The position numbers and the translations under genes were made by a program. From positions 1-64,000 of the forward strand of contig CAUYLG010051975.1 in assembly GCA_963573385.1 (NCBI GenBank): 64,000 bases of DNA. The letters are read 5' to 3'. The DNA is from Cacajao melanocephalus. Lineage: Eukaryota > Chordata > Mammalia > Primates > Pitheciidae. The notes beneath the pieces were generated by a model, which made no database searches, was not told the DNA's origin, and was given only the letters and a program-made list of their open reading frames with translations. This document shows positions 37,864 to 50,605 of the stretch, one piece after another; within the stretch, counting starts at the first letter, position 1; the number at the start of each line of letters is the position of its first letter.

Positions 37864-38103
37864 TTTTTTCAAAATATGACTCTCCCTGACACATTTTGCA
37901 TCAGTTGGAAATGTTATTTGGGTATTTACATAATTATGGAAAAGTCAAGCACTTTATGTGTCATATATTATTTTCTTGATCCCCACAGCCACCCTAAGAA
38001 TAAGACATGAAAAATATTCATTAAATAGACTCTTCCACTTCTAAAACCATGGTGGATAAGATGCCCTCATTCAACCTTCCCACAGAAGCAAGTGAAATGC
38101 TGA
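37864..38103 (+). repeat. Direct repeat copy 2 of a 940-bp-offset duplication
   Basis: Second copy of 36924-37163. Similarity stops abruptly at about 38103, beyond which the sequence becomes L1 ORF2 and no longer matches the 5' UTR that follows copy 1. Confidence 0.92.
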
Positions 38104-38781
38104 AACCCCTCAAAAGCATAAATATTAATTCAAAGTGCCCTTTAAGGCACTTAAGGCAAACAAAATCACTACATAATGATCAATGTTTCAATTAATTAGA
38201 AAAACACAGTACAATAATTGTAAATTCATATGCAGCTAACATCATAGTCTCAAAATAGGTAAAGAAAATCTTTACTAAACAAGAAAAATTATCAAATCTA
38301 TTGTTGTAGTGGAAGATTTAACACAGTTCTCTCAAATGGACAGATTAAACTGTCAAAAAAAGAAGTCAATAAAAATATAGGGGATTCAAACAGCACAGAT
38401 AAATATGTTTCACCTAAATCAGCTATATTGAACAATGCACTCAACAGCTGGAAAATATACATTCCTTTCATGCACACAAGGTATTTACAACACTTAGCCA
38501 TACACTAAGCCATAAAGATAGCCTTAACAATTATCAAAGGATGGGTAACAGGCAGATGACATTCTCTGTTTACAATAAAATTAATTTACAATCAACATTA
38601 AATAACCAGAAAAACTTCACATTTGAAAATTTTAAAGAAAGTATTAAACAATTCATGGGTTAAAAAATGAACAAGAATGCATATTAGAAAAAAGTTAGTA
38701 CTGACAGAAAACAAAAATATCACATAGAAAAGCCACTGTTATAGAGGTAAAGCGGCATTTAAAGGGAAACAAATTCTCTGA

Positions 38782-39072
<291 letters not shown>

Positions 39073-40021
39073 TCTCTAAAATTTTTATATCAAAAAAGAA
39101 TAAGGTATGAATAAACAACATTAAGAATTCAAATAAAGACATAATTACACAAGCTGAAGAACTTGAACAATATATAGTCAAGGTTGACACTTAAATAGAA
39201 ACATTACAGAAAAAAATAAAGATAACTTGTCCAACTTGTCTCAATAATAAAAAGAAAACCAGAAAACATTATTTAGTCAATAACGAAATTTAATTAATAG
39301 GTTAAAAGTTCTCACAAGAAAGCACCAGAACTATAGAGGCAAATTCTCCCAAACCTAGAAGGAAGACCTCATTCTAATGTTATTAATGTTACACAAACTC
39401 TTCAGAGAATTTAAAACTAAAAGAAAGAAAATTACAAGCCTTTCACAATCATAAATATATATGCAAGTCCTAAAAAAAGTAAAAGCAAATTTAATCAAGC
39501 TATGTAAAAAAAAAAGATAATATATGATGACAAATGGATTTATTCCAGAACTGCGTGCATAGCGTAATATTATAAAATCAATTAATGTGATTATCTCAAT
39601 AGCAGATTAAAGGAGAAAAACTATCTGATAATTACAATAGATGTGGGAAGAAGCATATAATAAAATTCAACATCCATTCATGTTAAAAATCTTTTAGCAA
39701 ATGGGGAATAGAAAGGCACATCCTTAGCCTCATAAATGAATACAGACACATACACACACACACCTTCAGTAAATGTCATACTTAATGGTAAGATATTAAG
39801 AGCATTTCTTTGAAGATCAGAGACAATATAAAAATGCTATCACCATTTCTAATAAGCATTGTTCTGAATCATAAAAAAAGAGAAAACAAAGATAGAAGCA
39901 AAGGGAAGAAAACCTGTCAGTTGCAAATGACATATCAGCATAAAATTCTAAAGTTTTGCAAAAATTCTTTAAATTTTAAAAGTATTCCATCTTAAAATAC
40001 AAAATAAATATAGAAAAATCC

Positions 40022-40313
40022 GGCTGGGTGCAGTGGCTCACACCTGTAATCCCAGCAGTTTGGGAGGCCAAGGCAGGTAGATCATGAGATCAAGGGATCA
40101 AAACCATTCTATCCTGACCAACATGGTGAAACCCCATCTCTACTAAAAATACAAAATTTAGCCGGGCATAGTGCGTGCTCCTGTAGTCCTAGCTACTCTG
40201 GAGGTTGAGGCAGAAGAACCACTTGAACCCAGGAGGCAGAGGTTACAGTGAGCTATGATTGCACCAGGCTGGTGACAGAGGAAGACTCTGCCTCAAGAAA
40301 AAAAGAAAGAAAA
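40022..40313 (+). mobile_element. Alu SINE with small right-arm deletion
   Basis: Starts GGCTGGGTGCAGTGGCTCAC and ends in an A-rich AAGAAAAAAAGAAAG tail. The right monomer lacks the usual segment between GATTGCACC and CAGGCTGGTGACAG. Confidence 0.95.
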
Positions 40314-40674
40314 GTTCATCACATTTTTCTATACCAGTAACGATCATTTTTAAAAGAAATTATTAAAGAATATATCATTTATAATAGCCCACAAGAATAT
40401 AAATTATCCAAGAATAAAAATATGATGTGAAAGCAAGCTCTTTATACCAAAAAAAAAAAGAGAAAACTTTATGAAAACAATTGAAGAATCTTACCTAAAT
40501 GGGGAAATATAACATGTTCTCAAAACCTTGGAGAGAAGCATCTTTTCCCTAATAGGTATATCATTTCAAGAAAATTTCAATGAAAATTTCAATAGACATT
40601 TTGTATTTTTGTTTTTAAAGTAGACAAGCTTATACCAAAATTTATTTAGAAGTGAAAGAGACGGAGAATAGTTA

Positions 40675-41010
<336 letters not shown>

Positions 41011-41506
41011 CTACCAAAAAGGCAAAACAAAGTACAAGACTCCCCTACAAGATATCAGAATTTATTTAAAATGATAGACATCAAACTAGTATTATAGGAG
41101 TGCAGAGAAGGGCAAATAAAACATGAATCAGAACGAAGACAACAGAAATAGACCCACATGTCTATGAAAGCATGATTTATGTCAGAAACGGTATTATACG
41201 TCAGTAGCCAGAAGGATTCCATATACATTGTAAGAGAAAGAGAAACCAATAGCAAAATGTGGGGGTAGGGGGAGGAGATGAACAGAAACATCACAAAAGA
41301 GGAAATCCAAAGGGCCAAAGAAATAGCTGAGAAAATGTTCTACCTTATTTATTATCAAAGAAATGCCAACTAAAACTTTAATGAGATACCATCACATACT
41401 CATTAGACTGGCAAAAATTAGAAACTTAGCCAGGATGTAGAGTAACTCTCATTCACAACTGGCAGGAAGTTAACTTTGTATAATGACTTCAGAAACCAGT
41501 GCAATG

Positions 41507-41566
41507 TTCCCTAGTAAAGTTAAACATCTGCCTACTTTCCCTAGTAAAGTTAAACATCTGCCTACT
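41507..41566 (+). repeat. Perfect 30-bp tandem duplication
   Basis: 41507-41536 is repeated exactly at 41537-41566; each unit contains CTAGTAAAGTTAAACATCTG. It lies inside diverged L1 sequence, so the duplication is much younger than its host element. Confidence 0.97.
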
Positions 41567-41760
41567 CCTAGATACTATGATTCCCTTCTACTACATTCTC
41601 GATTAGGAGAAACCTTTAATCACATCATAGCAGCATCCCTTGTAATGGCAAATATTCAGAAATAATTAAGATGTTATCAAAAGTAGATTGGATAAGTAAA
41701 TGTCAGTCTGTTCATACAATGGAATATTATACAGCAATGAAGATAAACAATAGTGATAAA

Positions 41761-42888
41761 GTTAAATTGTTTGTTTGTTTTAATGCCCTTGCTGGTAGCA
41801 AGGCTGTAAGGGGAAAACTGATAATTTCATCAACATATATAAAATTCACCCAGACTCACAAGAAAAATCAACTATGGCCAACTCAGCTACAACATACATC
41901 ACAGATCATATAACACCACTTCATTCACATCCATATATCCTAAAATAAAACCACAAACAAACTGACCTCTACATGGATTTGTGCATTCTAAAGATAAACC
42001 CACTGACAATTCCAGCAACTCCTGGCTTACAAATCCTTACCAATCCCTGCCAAAAAAAATCTATGATCGACTCTACCCTTCAAATACCCTCCCATAACTC
42101 CCCTTTGAAAGGCTCAGTGATTCACCATTCTCTATTGCTGCAGCAAGTTAATAACTCTAACATTGCTTGACTACACATCTGGCCCTAGTGGTCTTTGGAC
42201 CCAGGTTTTATTAATAGCTACACACATCTGTGTGGATGTTAAAAACAAAAAACACTTTGAGAAAGATACATGTCAAAGGATAATACTACATTATGGCTCA
42301 TATAATTTAAAACATCAGAAGCAAAATTAAGCTATGTATTTTTAATAAAACATTTATATGATTAAATCAAAAAACAGACAAAAAAGGAAATAACACCGTA
42401 TTCCAAAGACAAGAGAAGGATAACGAGACCTGGGAGAGACACAGTAGTGACAATGTTCTACTTTATGTTAACACAGATAGTGGGCAAACAGAAATTTGAT
42501 TATTTTTATGCTCTACATAAATTGTTCTGTATATATAATGTGACTCATGATTTTAAAAAATCACATCTCCAAGAGAGAAAGTTGGGGTTGACTTTGGGTT
42601 AATGGTTTGCCCAAGCTATACAGCTAATTAGGACATAAAACTTTTGATGACATTCATGTACTGCTGTATTCCCAACACCCAGAAAAAAATATTTCATTAA
42701 GCAGATTCACAATAAATTTATTCATTTATTGTTGAATAAATGAAGAAGGTGGGACCTCAGTACCCATCTATTCTTTTCACTCATGACGCTGTAATACACG
42801 GTCCAGAAGACTCAGGAGTGCATCTGGGGTCCATACAACTATCAAGGATCTTCCCATTTAAATGTGAAACTTATATTCTATAGCCCTT
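41761..42888. other. Mostly unique DNA, possible L2 end
   Basis: 42640-42755 resembles an L2 3' end (CTGTATTCCCAACACCCAG ... GTTGAATAAATGAAG). The rest is unrecognised and AT-rich. Confidence 0.4.
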
Positions 42889-43098
42889 CACTTCAAGAAT
42901 GCCATGGGCCACATCTGGCCCATTCCTATTTTCTAAATAAAGCTTTATTGGAACACGACTATACCCATTTGTTTATTGTCTGTGCTTGCTTTTGTGTGAC
43001 AAAGTCCAAGCTGAGCAGTTGAAAAAGAGATCATCTGGCCCATGAAGTCTAAAATATTTACTATCTGGCCCTTTACAGAAAAAGTTTGTCAATTCCTG
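42889..43098 (-). mobile_element. MER20-like hAT DNA transposon
   Basis: GCCATGGGCCACATCTGGCCC, AATAAAGCTTTATTGGAACAC, GTTTATTGTCTGTGCTTGC, AATATTTACTATCTGGCCC, CTTTACAGAAAAAGTTTGTC and a final CCTG are the MER20 consensus in antisense. It is a non-autonomous hAT-Charlie element of about 210 bp and seems nearly complete. Confidence 0.88.
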
Positions 43099-43108
43099 TT
43101 CTATTTCG

Positions 43109-44964
43109 TTATCAATATCAACTCAATCCTCCTCCCAAAGCTAGTCTGTGACTTGCTTCACAGCCCTGGCAAATTCTTTAGCCTCTCAAAGTTTTGTTTC
43201 CTCATTGTGCATGTTGCTCATCATCCCAAGGGAGTGGCACAGATTCATCATTCATACTGGCTGAAAGGAAACAAGCATTGCTCACAAGTGTTGCTAATTT
43301 TCACTCCTAATTTCTCCTATGCTATTTGGAAAGGATTCTTCCTTTCTCTCATTGCTTCTTTATTTATCTCTCCCTCGCTCTTTATTACCAAGGAAATCTC
43401 TGCGCAGAGAGGATATTGTTTTCCTTTTCTTGCTTTACAAAAGCCCATCTGCTCTCTTGCCACCTAATTCCCACCTCAAGTCATCCCCCTCTGTTTGTGA
43501 CATCATGATTGGTTGCTATGGAAATAGATGAGCTAGAAACTAGGTCGATTCAAAGTGTTTTGTAGACACTTCCTTTAAGAACAGTATTGACAGCCTGCCT
43601 TTATGCAAATCCCTTTGGAAGAAAGGATGGAGAGGAAGAAGCCGGAAACAGATGAGAGGCAAGGAATACCAAATTGCATGTTTATAAATGCTGTGAAGGA
43701 CTATGGCAAGAGGGGACGATGCTAGACTGGCGGTCGTGGAAGCCGAAGTCTTCTGTTTGTTCACAGGACAGCTCATAGCCCTGAAAGTCCCAGTACAAGC
43801 TTCCACCATCATCCTACACGTGAGCACTGCTTCTCGCAGGACAGCATCAGCCTGGCAGGATTCAGTCTCCTGTTCTGAGGGAAAAGCAGGAGGTCCAGGA
43901 TCAAGACCAAGTGCTCAGCTGAGATCAGAAAAAAGGATACACAGCGACTTGAACAAATGGAGATTCACAAAGTAGAGCTCAGACGAGTGCTATCAGCACA
44001 GCTGAGGAAGACAAGAGTCAGAGTATGATGGAAAATGTGCTTTTGTCATCTTCAGACCCTCTGACCCGTTTTCTCCTTACCATGAATTTGCTCCTCCACC
44101 TCACAGATAAAATCTAGGCAGACAGGAAGAGTATTATTTTGGTGGCCTGCAGAAAGTCAAGGGACCCACTGATTGCTAATCCTCTGAAGCGGGGTCACCT
44201 CCGCTATGACTGACCTCTGGGTTTCTCAGAGGAGGAGGCAGATGCTCAAATTACCAAGCGGCAGAGGAGGCATGAGAACCAGGGCCGTCAGGCTCCTGAA
44301 ACCACTCTGTTCACTCCTGCGATTGACGGCATGTGCCTGTCCACCCACTGCATAAGTGGGTGTGGTTCTTTAGTATAAGCTGGGTGTGAGAGAAAGAGGA
44401 GGAATCCAACAAAAATGAATCAAGCACAACTCAAAGTTCTAAGGAATCATTCAGGGCCTCTGGAAGAGCCTTTCACTCCAAGATGAGCTGGGATTTATTT
44501 CAACTCAGAAACAGCTGTTCAATGTATTAAGACAGGACACTTCTCCCCTGTAATTTCTACTAAACTTTTTGCATTACTGTAATGGGACCCTGTTAGGCAT
44601 CCTTCATGGGTCTGTCTTTGGTAGACAAGCTAGGAGTCAAGAAATCGGTAAGGAATAGAAGGAAATGAATTTGCCCAAGCAAAAGTCAGGTACATTTGGG
44701 TTCATTTGAACAGCATACATGAGATAGTGCTTCAGTCTTTAGTCTTTGCTGAAAGCTGTCTTTAACTGGGTGTGCCAAATATAAATAAGGTTTTTTTGCT
44801 GAGAGCTTTAGGCTGAGACAGGATGTTTTGTAATGCTTGCTATTTCCCCCCTCTGGTATTTTCTGAGACTACAAATGGGAAAAGCTATATCCTTCTCTTT
44901 AATCAGTGCCACTTTAGAGTTAAGTGCTAACTATAGTATTCCCATGTGAAATAAAAGAAAAGTA
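43109..44964. other. Unique intronic DNA
   Basis: 43700-44400 is GC-richer than its surroundings. A plus-strand frame at 43703-43975 (90 codons) has no recognisable domain. No promoter or splice evidence was seen. Confidence 0.4.
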
Positions 44965-45205
44965 AAGTACTAATATTTTATTGAGCATCTACTGTGTCCT
45001 TGGCACTGTTTCATATACACCAATTCCTTTAAGCTTTACCATAGTTGCATGTGACAATATTATAGATATTTCATTCTACAGATGATGAAACCAAGGCTCA
45101 AAGAGGTTGCCCAATACCTTTACAAGTCTACCTAGCTACTGTGAAAGCCCAAATTTGAGTGCAGATCAGGGTGACTCCAAAACCTATACCTGAGCTACAA
45201 CTCTT
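44965..45205 (-). mobile_element. MIR SINE, antisense
   Basis: Reverse MIR order: TATTGAGCATCTACTGTGTCC, ATTCTACAGATGATGAAACC, AAGGCTCAAAGAGGTTGCCC and CTACCTAGCTACTGTG. Confidence 0.85.
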
Positions 45206-45349
45206 GAGTAGCTTGTCTATCCACTTGAGTGTCACCCTTCGAAAGGCTCTGCGGTTATCCTGAGTGTTAAAATGGCATTGTATAAAATGGTCAATTACAT
45301 TTCAGCTTGCAATAAACAAGGAGGATGTAGTGAAAGATTATGCATATGA

Positions 45350-45570
45350 GCATTTAACAAGCACCCTCTCTTTACACTGTGTTAGAAAAATATACCTTAC
45401 CTCATTAATCCTCACCACAACCTTATAAGAGTGGAAATATTATCCTCATTTACAGATGAGGAACCTGAAACTCAGACAGTTTAAGCCACTTTCCAAAATT
45501 CAGAAAACCCAGATTTCCAATCCAAGTCTGATGACAAGCCCATGTTTTACAACTCTATCAGAATGCCTTC
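45350..45570 (-). mobile_element. MIR SINE, antisense
   Basis: TCATTAATCCTCACCACAACC, TTATCCTCATTTACAGATGAGG, AACCTGAAACTCAGACAG, then TCCAAGTCTGATGACAAGCC. A second MIR in the same orientation as 44965-45205. Confidence 0.85.
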
Positions 45571-46639
45571 TTTCCCAGAAAACACGCCCTTGAAAACATG
45601 GCTTTTCATGGAATTCACAACAAGAAAAGATGGAGCCTGAAGATCAGATCTTACTTCCTACACTGCTGGTTTCTGAGCGAGGTGCTCAGGATCAAAGGGG
45701 AAGCAATCTCTCAGGAAAGCCAGCCGTTATGGGAGCTCCAATTCATTCCTGAGTGAAGGGTTCCTCTTGGGCTATAGAACCAGAAGTGGTGATAATGATG
45801 CTTCCCAAGGTGTCTTCAATAAAATTAAGCCCAGGTCCTTCACAAATGCCTGTGCAAAGAGACTCAACATGGAGGAAGGGGCCATGGAACTCCTCCCATT
45901 GGTTCCTGCTCCTTAAATTTCATCCTTCTTTTGAGTATCAAGCAAGAATTCACTGTGCTGCCATAACCAGGCTGGCCATGGGGACACCATGCCCTTCTTT
46001 TTTTTTTTTTTTAATGTGGATTTATTCCCAGCTCTCTCAGCATAGACCAGGCTGGTACTCTAAAGCAAGATCTTACTGGCCAGAAAAAATAACTAAACAG
46101 GACTAGGTGAATTAAGTAACACGAAACAGACTATCCTGGTTTAGGTGCGGTAACTCCTCTTCTTTGGCCAAAGGCCTCTGTCAGAGGGAGAGGCCATTTC
46201 TGTGAATAGCTCCTTCCCATCCCACCTATATCCAGGAGAGGTCTGATCTTTCAGCTAGAATTCTCAAATTGGGCATATCCAAACCTCAAAGATAGACTGT
46301 AAGCACCAGGAGGGAGAGCAGGAATGATACCTATTTAATATATATTCAGATACCCTCAATAAGCAGAATCTACTGGCAGTAAGGATCTAGAGGTTTATGA
46401 TTCCGATATCACCCATCTCATTTAGCAGGGCTCATCATCTAACTTGTGTGTGGTGCCTTCCAACCCTGCCTATAATTCTTTGAGCCTCAAAAAATGCTAA
46501 ATGCCTGCTCTCACTTAATGAACAGTACAGGCCTAGCTCTTCTGACCGGCTCTGAACTAAAGATAGTACTGCTTCATTTAAAAACTGCATCAGCTTTATC
46601 TCTAAAGTTATTCCAACAAAGTGCTTGAGCATTTCATAA
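45571..46639. other. Unique intronic DNA
   Basis: Contains a T15 run at 45998-46012. No gene or repeat family recognised. Confidence 0.4.
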
Positions 46640-47080
46640 TTGACATGTGGCAGCAGGTGTTATGAACAAAGCAGGCACAATTATAATAACTTGAAGTCAA
46701 TAATTCATAAATGATAATGTATTATTAATCAATTATTGGGGTCTGAACGACAGTTAATGAGATTAAGCTGATTGCCAGGCTGAACTGTTGGATACATATT
46801 GATTTAATCAGAGTGCTTAATTAAACTATGTAAGTTGCCCAGCAAATCATTACATCACAGCTTCCTTCAAAGGAAGACAGTTTCTATTTCGCTTTTCTCT
46901 TCCTTGTGAATTGGAAATTGTTACTGATTGAAAAGAAATTAAGATAAGGATTCTTGCTTTTCATAACAACTTAAGAAACTGCCATACCATCTGGCTGCAT
47001 CTCTTTTTAATCATAAGGAATAAATGCTGTTTGCGTCAGTGTGCTTAGACTGCAATTTGCTATGTGGGAATTCTTTTTTT
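46640..47080. other. Candidate conserved non-coding element
   Basis: About 440 bp with no recognisable repeat. It is AT-rich but complex and holds several homeodomain-like cores: ATTATTAATCAATTATTGG, GTTAATGAGATTAAG, TTGATTTAATC and GCTTAATTAAAC. This composition is typical of developmental enhancers in gene deserts and introns. It is inference from composition only. Confidence 0.3.
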
Positions 47081-49639
47081 TTTTTTCCTAAAGAGTTCAG
47101 AATCTGAATAAACAAGACTACATTATATACCTAACAAAGAAGACAGTCGCTTACAACCCTCCACTTTAAAGATTGAGAAAATTTGCCTCAAAGAAATAAG
47201 CCCTGCAAAATATTGAGATAATCCATGATTCAAATTCAGTTGTCCCCCACTTCTTTCCATGACTAAAGTGTTCCCAAAACCCTCAAATTAAGCTCCCATC
47301 TGCTGAAAACTAGAGAAGCGTACCCATTTTACTCTGTGGGTTTCCAATAGCACCTTCCAGAAGCTGAAAGCTGCTTCCCCAGCAGCTTAAAGTTTTCAGA
47401 ATCACTCATTATTTACAACGAAGTGTACCTCCTTTATTTTTGACATGCAGGTCTTCCTTTCACTTGTCATGTTGCTAATAATGGGAGTTATTTTTGTTGA
47501 ACATTGAACAAAATGTTTTATGCTCAGTGTTTCAGCCCGATGATCCTGCCTGAGGGGAGACAGTGACAGCTCTGTTGAAGCATCCTGGGGTACAGAGAGC
47601 CCTGCTGGTCTTTCTAATTAGGACTTTACCCTGTCAGTTTCATGAATAGCCACTTCCTAACGGGATGTGCATCACTACATGTTGAGAATGCCCTTGCCCT
47701 ATAAAATTCTGGGACGTCAAAATCCACAGCTGCCACCTGGACTTGATGCTCAATGAGCCACAGAAAATCAGCTGCAGGGAAGATACACATAGGACACTGG
47801 GGTAACACCAATTCCCTCTGAGCTGCAGCATGCAAGCTCTTAATGCGATCATCTGTTGCCAGGAAAGGCAACACTGCGCAGTAAGGGGAGAATTCGATCA
47901 CCCAATCATTACCAAGGTGGCTCATGGACATACATTTTAATTATCACATTTTGGGCAGTTAATCTGCCCAATGACTCAGCTCATAACCTGTGTTCCTGAA
48001 TCTCTCTGGTGAGGGGAATCAGTGAAGTGAGCTCCCAGCTACCTCCTCAAGAGGCTCCTATTGACAATCGCCTGTCTGGCCAAACAAATTCCTTTCTACA
48101 ACTTTGAGAGAATGGCAGTAGGAAAAACACCATCAACAAACTGGAAACTGCCACATCATTCACATCGGTTTTCCTCTAGTAAATCTAATCCCTACTTTCA
48201 AGAAGAAAGAAGTGGGAGTACAATACAATCTCAGCATTCTGTAATCTGGCTTGAATGTGACTGTGTAAGTTTTGTTTTGGGGTAGGAGGAAGTCCCTGTG
48301 GTCATAATCACTCATCACTTACCTCTAACAGAGAAATGAAGAATCCCACTAGCTCATGAACTTTCACTATGGAAAAATAGCTACGATCCATCTCTGGGTT
48401 CTACTACCTTACTCTATCCTGATTTTTGAGAGCGTGGGAAACATCGATCAGCTCTGCTGAGAATTACTTACTGTCCAAATTACTCTAATTACACCCACCC
48501 CACAAGTTACAATTAAGAATTTCCATCTTGGGAGGGAGAGAATTTCTATCAGCTGCAAAGGAACAAGCTCCTTCTGCAACTGAAGGTACCTCATGCAAGT
48601 CTCATAGATCAGAACAGCTGGGTGTGGTGTATCAGATAACTTGTCTTTTTGAGGTTTCTGGCATTGATGTTGGATACAGGTGACTAAAGTCACACACAAG
48701 AGGTGCCTCGGGGTAAATTAGTCATCTTACAAGCAAAAAAATAAAAATAAAAATCACACTCTTCTGTTGATACTCATGATGTCAAAAAACAAAATAGGCA
48801 GGAATCCCTGGAGAAAACCCAGGTTTTAGTTGGAATCTTAATTCAGAAACTCCAAAATATTTCTTCACTAAAATTCTTACTGTCTGTTAAGGAAAAAAAA
48901 AAAGAATCATAAAAGAAAGTGTATTCTTTCAGCAGGAATAATGTCAATTCTAAACATAGAATAGCAGATATGCTATTTTGAATTACAAACAGACCTTCAA
49001 ATTCATATTATCCATTATAGCAAACAAAAAATAGACTCTCATTTTTCTTTCTAATGGAAAAAAGTAGCCTGCAAAGTGGAAAGATCAAGAGGTAAGAACT
49101 TCCATTTTTTTGCAGAATAATAGACTAAATACTCTGAACAATCCACCAAAAAACAAAAATGTTGAATTCTTTTATTCAAAAGTCATTTTTGATGCATTGC
49201 TGAATTGGTCTGAAAGAATACATCTGTAAGTGCCAAAAACAAAGTGAAACCAAAAAAAAAAAAAAAACCACTTGGAAAATAAGCAAGCATCAGAGCATGT
49301 TTCTCCCGCCGAGGTTTCAACAAAGCCTTGAAGACTTTGAGCTTCTGCTTTGAGGGCTGCAAGGGACACAGGGAACTGGGACTGAAGCACGGGGCCCACC
49401 CATGGCAGGACATCCAGTAGGAAATCCCTGGTCTTTACTCCTAATTCACAGAAGGGGAGCACAGGAACAACTTTTTATGTCAAATTTTCCCTGGGAATTT
49501 ATAATGATAAGCGAATCTTTACATATGTTTGAACTTATGACTCATATGTGATCCCAAATATCCGTGGTAGAGAATATGGTCATCCCAATTTGCTAGCACT
49601 CTCGGTTGACTAACAGAAGCAAATACAAATGCTTTTGCC
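47081..49639. other. Unique intronic DNA
   Basis: No recognised repeat except a possible MIR trace near 47150-47250 and A runs near 48893 and 49252. The minus strand is open at 47626-47931 (101 codons), discussed as a finding. Confidence 0.4.
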
Positions 49640-50605
49640 AGCTCTAGGCTGGCACCCATGGCTCCATGCCTCAGCAGACCCACAGTCCAACCCCATCTCA
49701 GAAGAGGTGTTTATTCAGCCCCTGAGAACCCAAGCTCCAAGCCAGTCCCCTGAGATCCAGTGAACCGGTCCACCCCAGTGGCCCCCTGCACCAGGCTGAT
49801 CCTTAGAGACCTAGAATTCAGGGCCACCTCCAGCAGACCCTAGCTGTAGACTCACCTCAGCGAGTCCAGGCTCAGATCCGCTCACCTGCTGACCCTGGAA
49901 CTAGCGACCTGCCCAAGGACTGCAACAGGAAGTCTACCTGTGCATCATGCCAAATGGCCCACCCAGAATCTCCGGATCAATAAAATTAAGAGTTCAAAAA
50001 GATAAACAAAATTGACAAACCTTTAGCTAAACTAAGTAAGAGAAAAAGAGAGGAGGTTGAAATAAAATTATAAACAAGAGGCATTACCACGGTTACCACA
50101 GAAATACAAAGGATCATGAGACTACTATGAACAATCATGTGGCAACATATTAGATAACCCAAAAGAAATGAAAACATTCCTAGAAACATACACCTACCAA
50201 GACTGAATCATGAAGACACAGAAAATATTAACAGACCAATAGCAAGTAAGGAGATTGAATCTGTAATCAAAAGACTCCCAACAAAAAACGATCTGATGGC
50301 TTTGCTGGTAAATTCTACCAAATATTTAAAGAACTAACTCCAGTCCTTCTCTAACTCTCCAAAAAAAATTGAAGACAAGGGAACATTTACAAACTTAAAC
50401 AGTGTAACTGGATTATTTGTAACCCAGAGGATAAATGCTTGAGGGGATGGATATTCCATTGTTCATGATGTGCTTATTTCACATTGCATGCCTGTATCAA
50501 AACATCTCACTATAAATATATACACCTACTATGTGCACCATAAATATAATATACACCTACTATGTACCCACCAAAATTTTTAAAAATAAAAAATATTTAA
50601 ATTAA
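49640..50605 (+). mobile_element. L1 LINE, internally deleted composite
   Basis: 5'-UTR-like GC-rich sequence (49640-49980) is followed by ORF2 sequence (50000-50400; AAGGAGATTGAATCTGTAATC, GGTAAATTCTACCAAATATT), then by an L1 3' UTR end (50440-50605; CACATTGCATGCCTGTATC, ACACCTACTATGTACCCACC). Most of the coding region is missing. Near the end ATAAATATA..ACACCTACTATGT occurs twice in tandem (about 50513-50565). Confidence 0.72.

Noticed and set aside
43703..43975. 90-codon frame in GC-richer DNA as a possible exon
   Set aside because: No recognised protein similarity and no convincing paired splice sites; on the strand opposite to the AGBL1-like exon.
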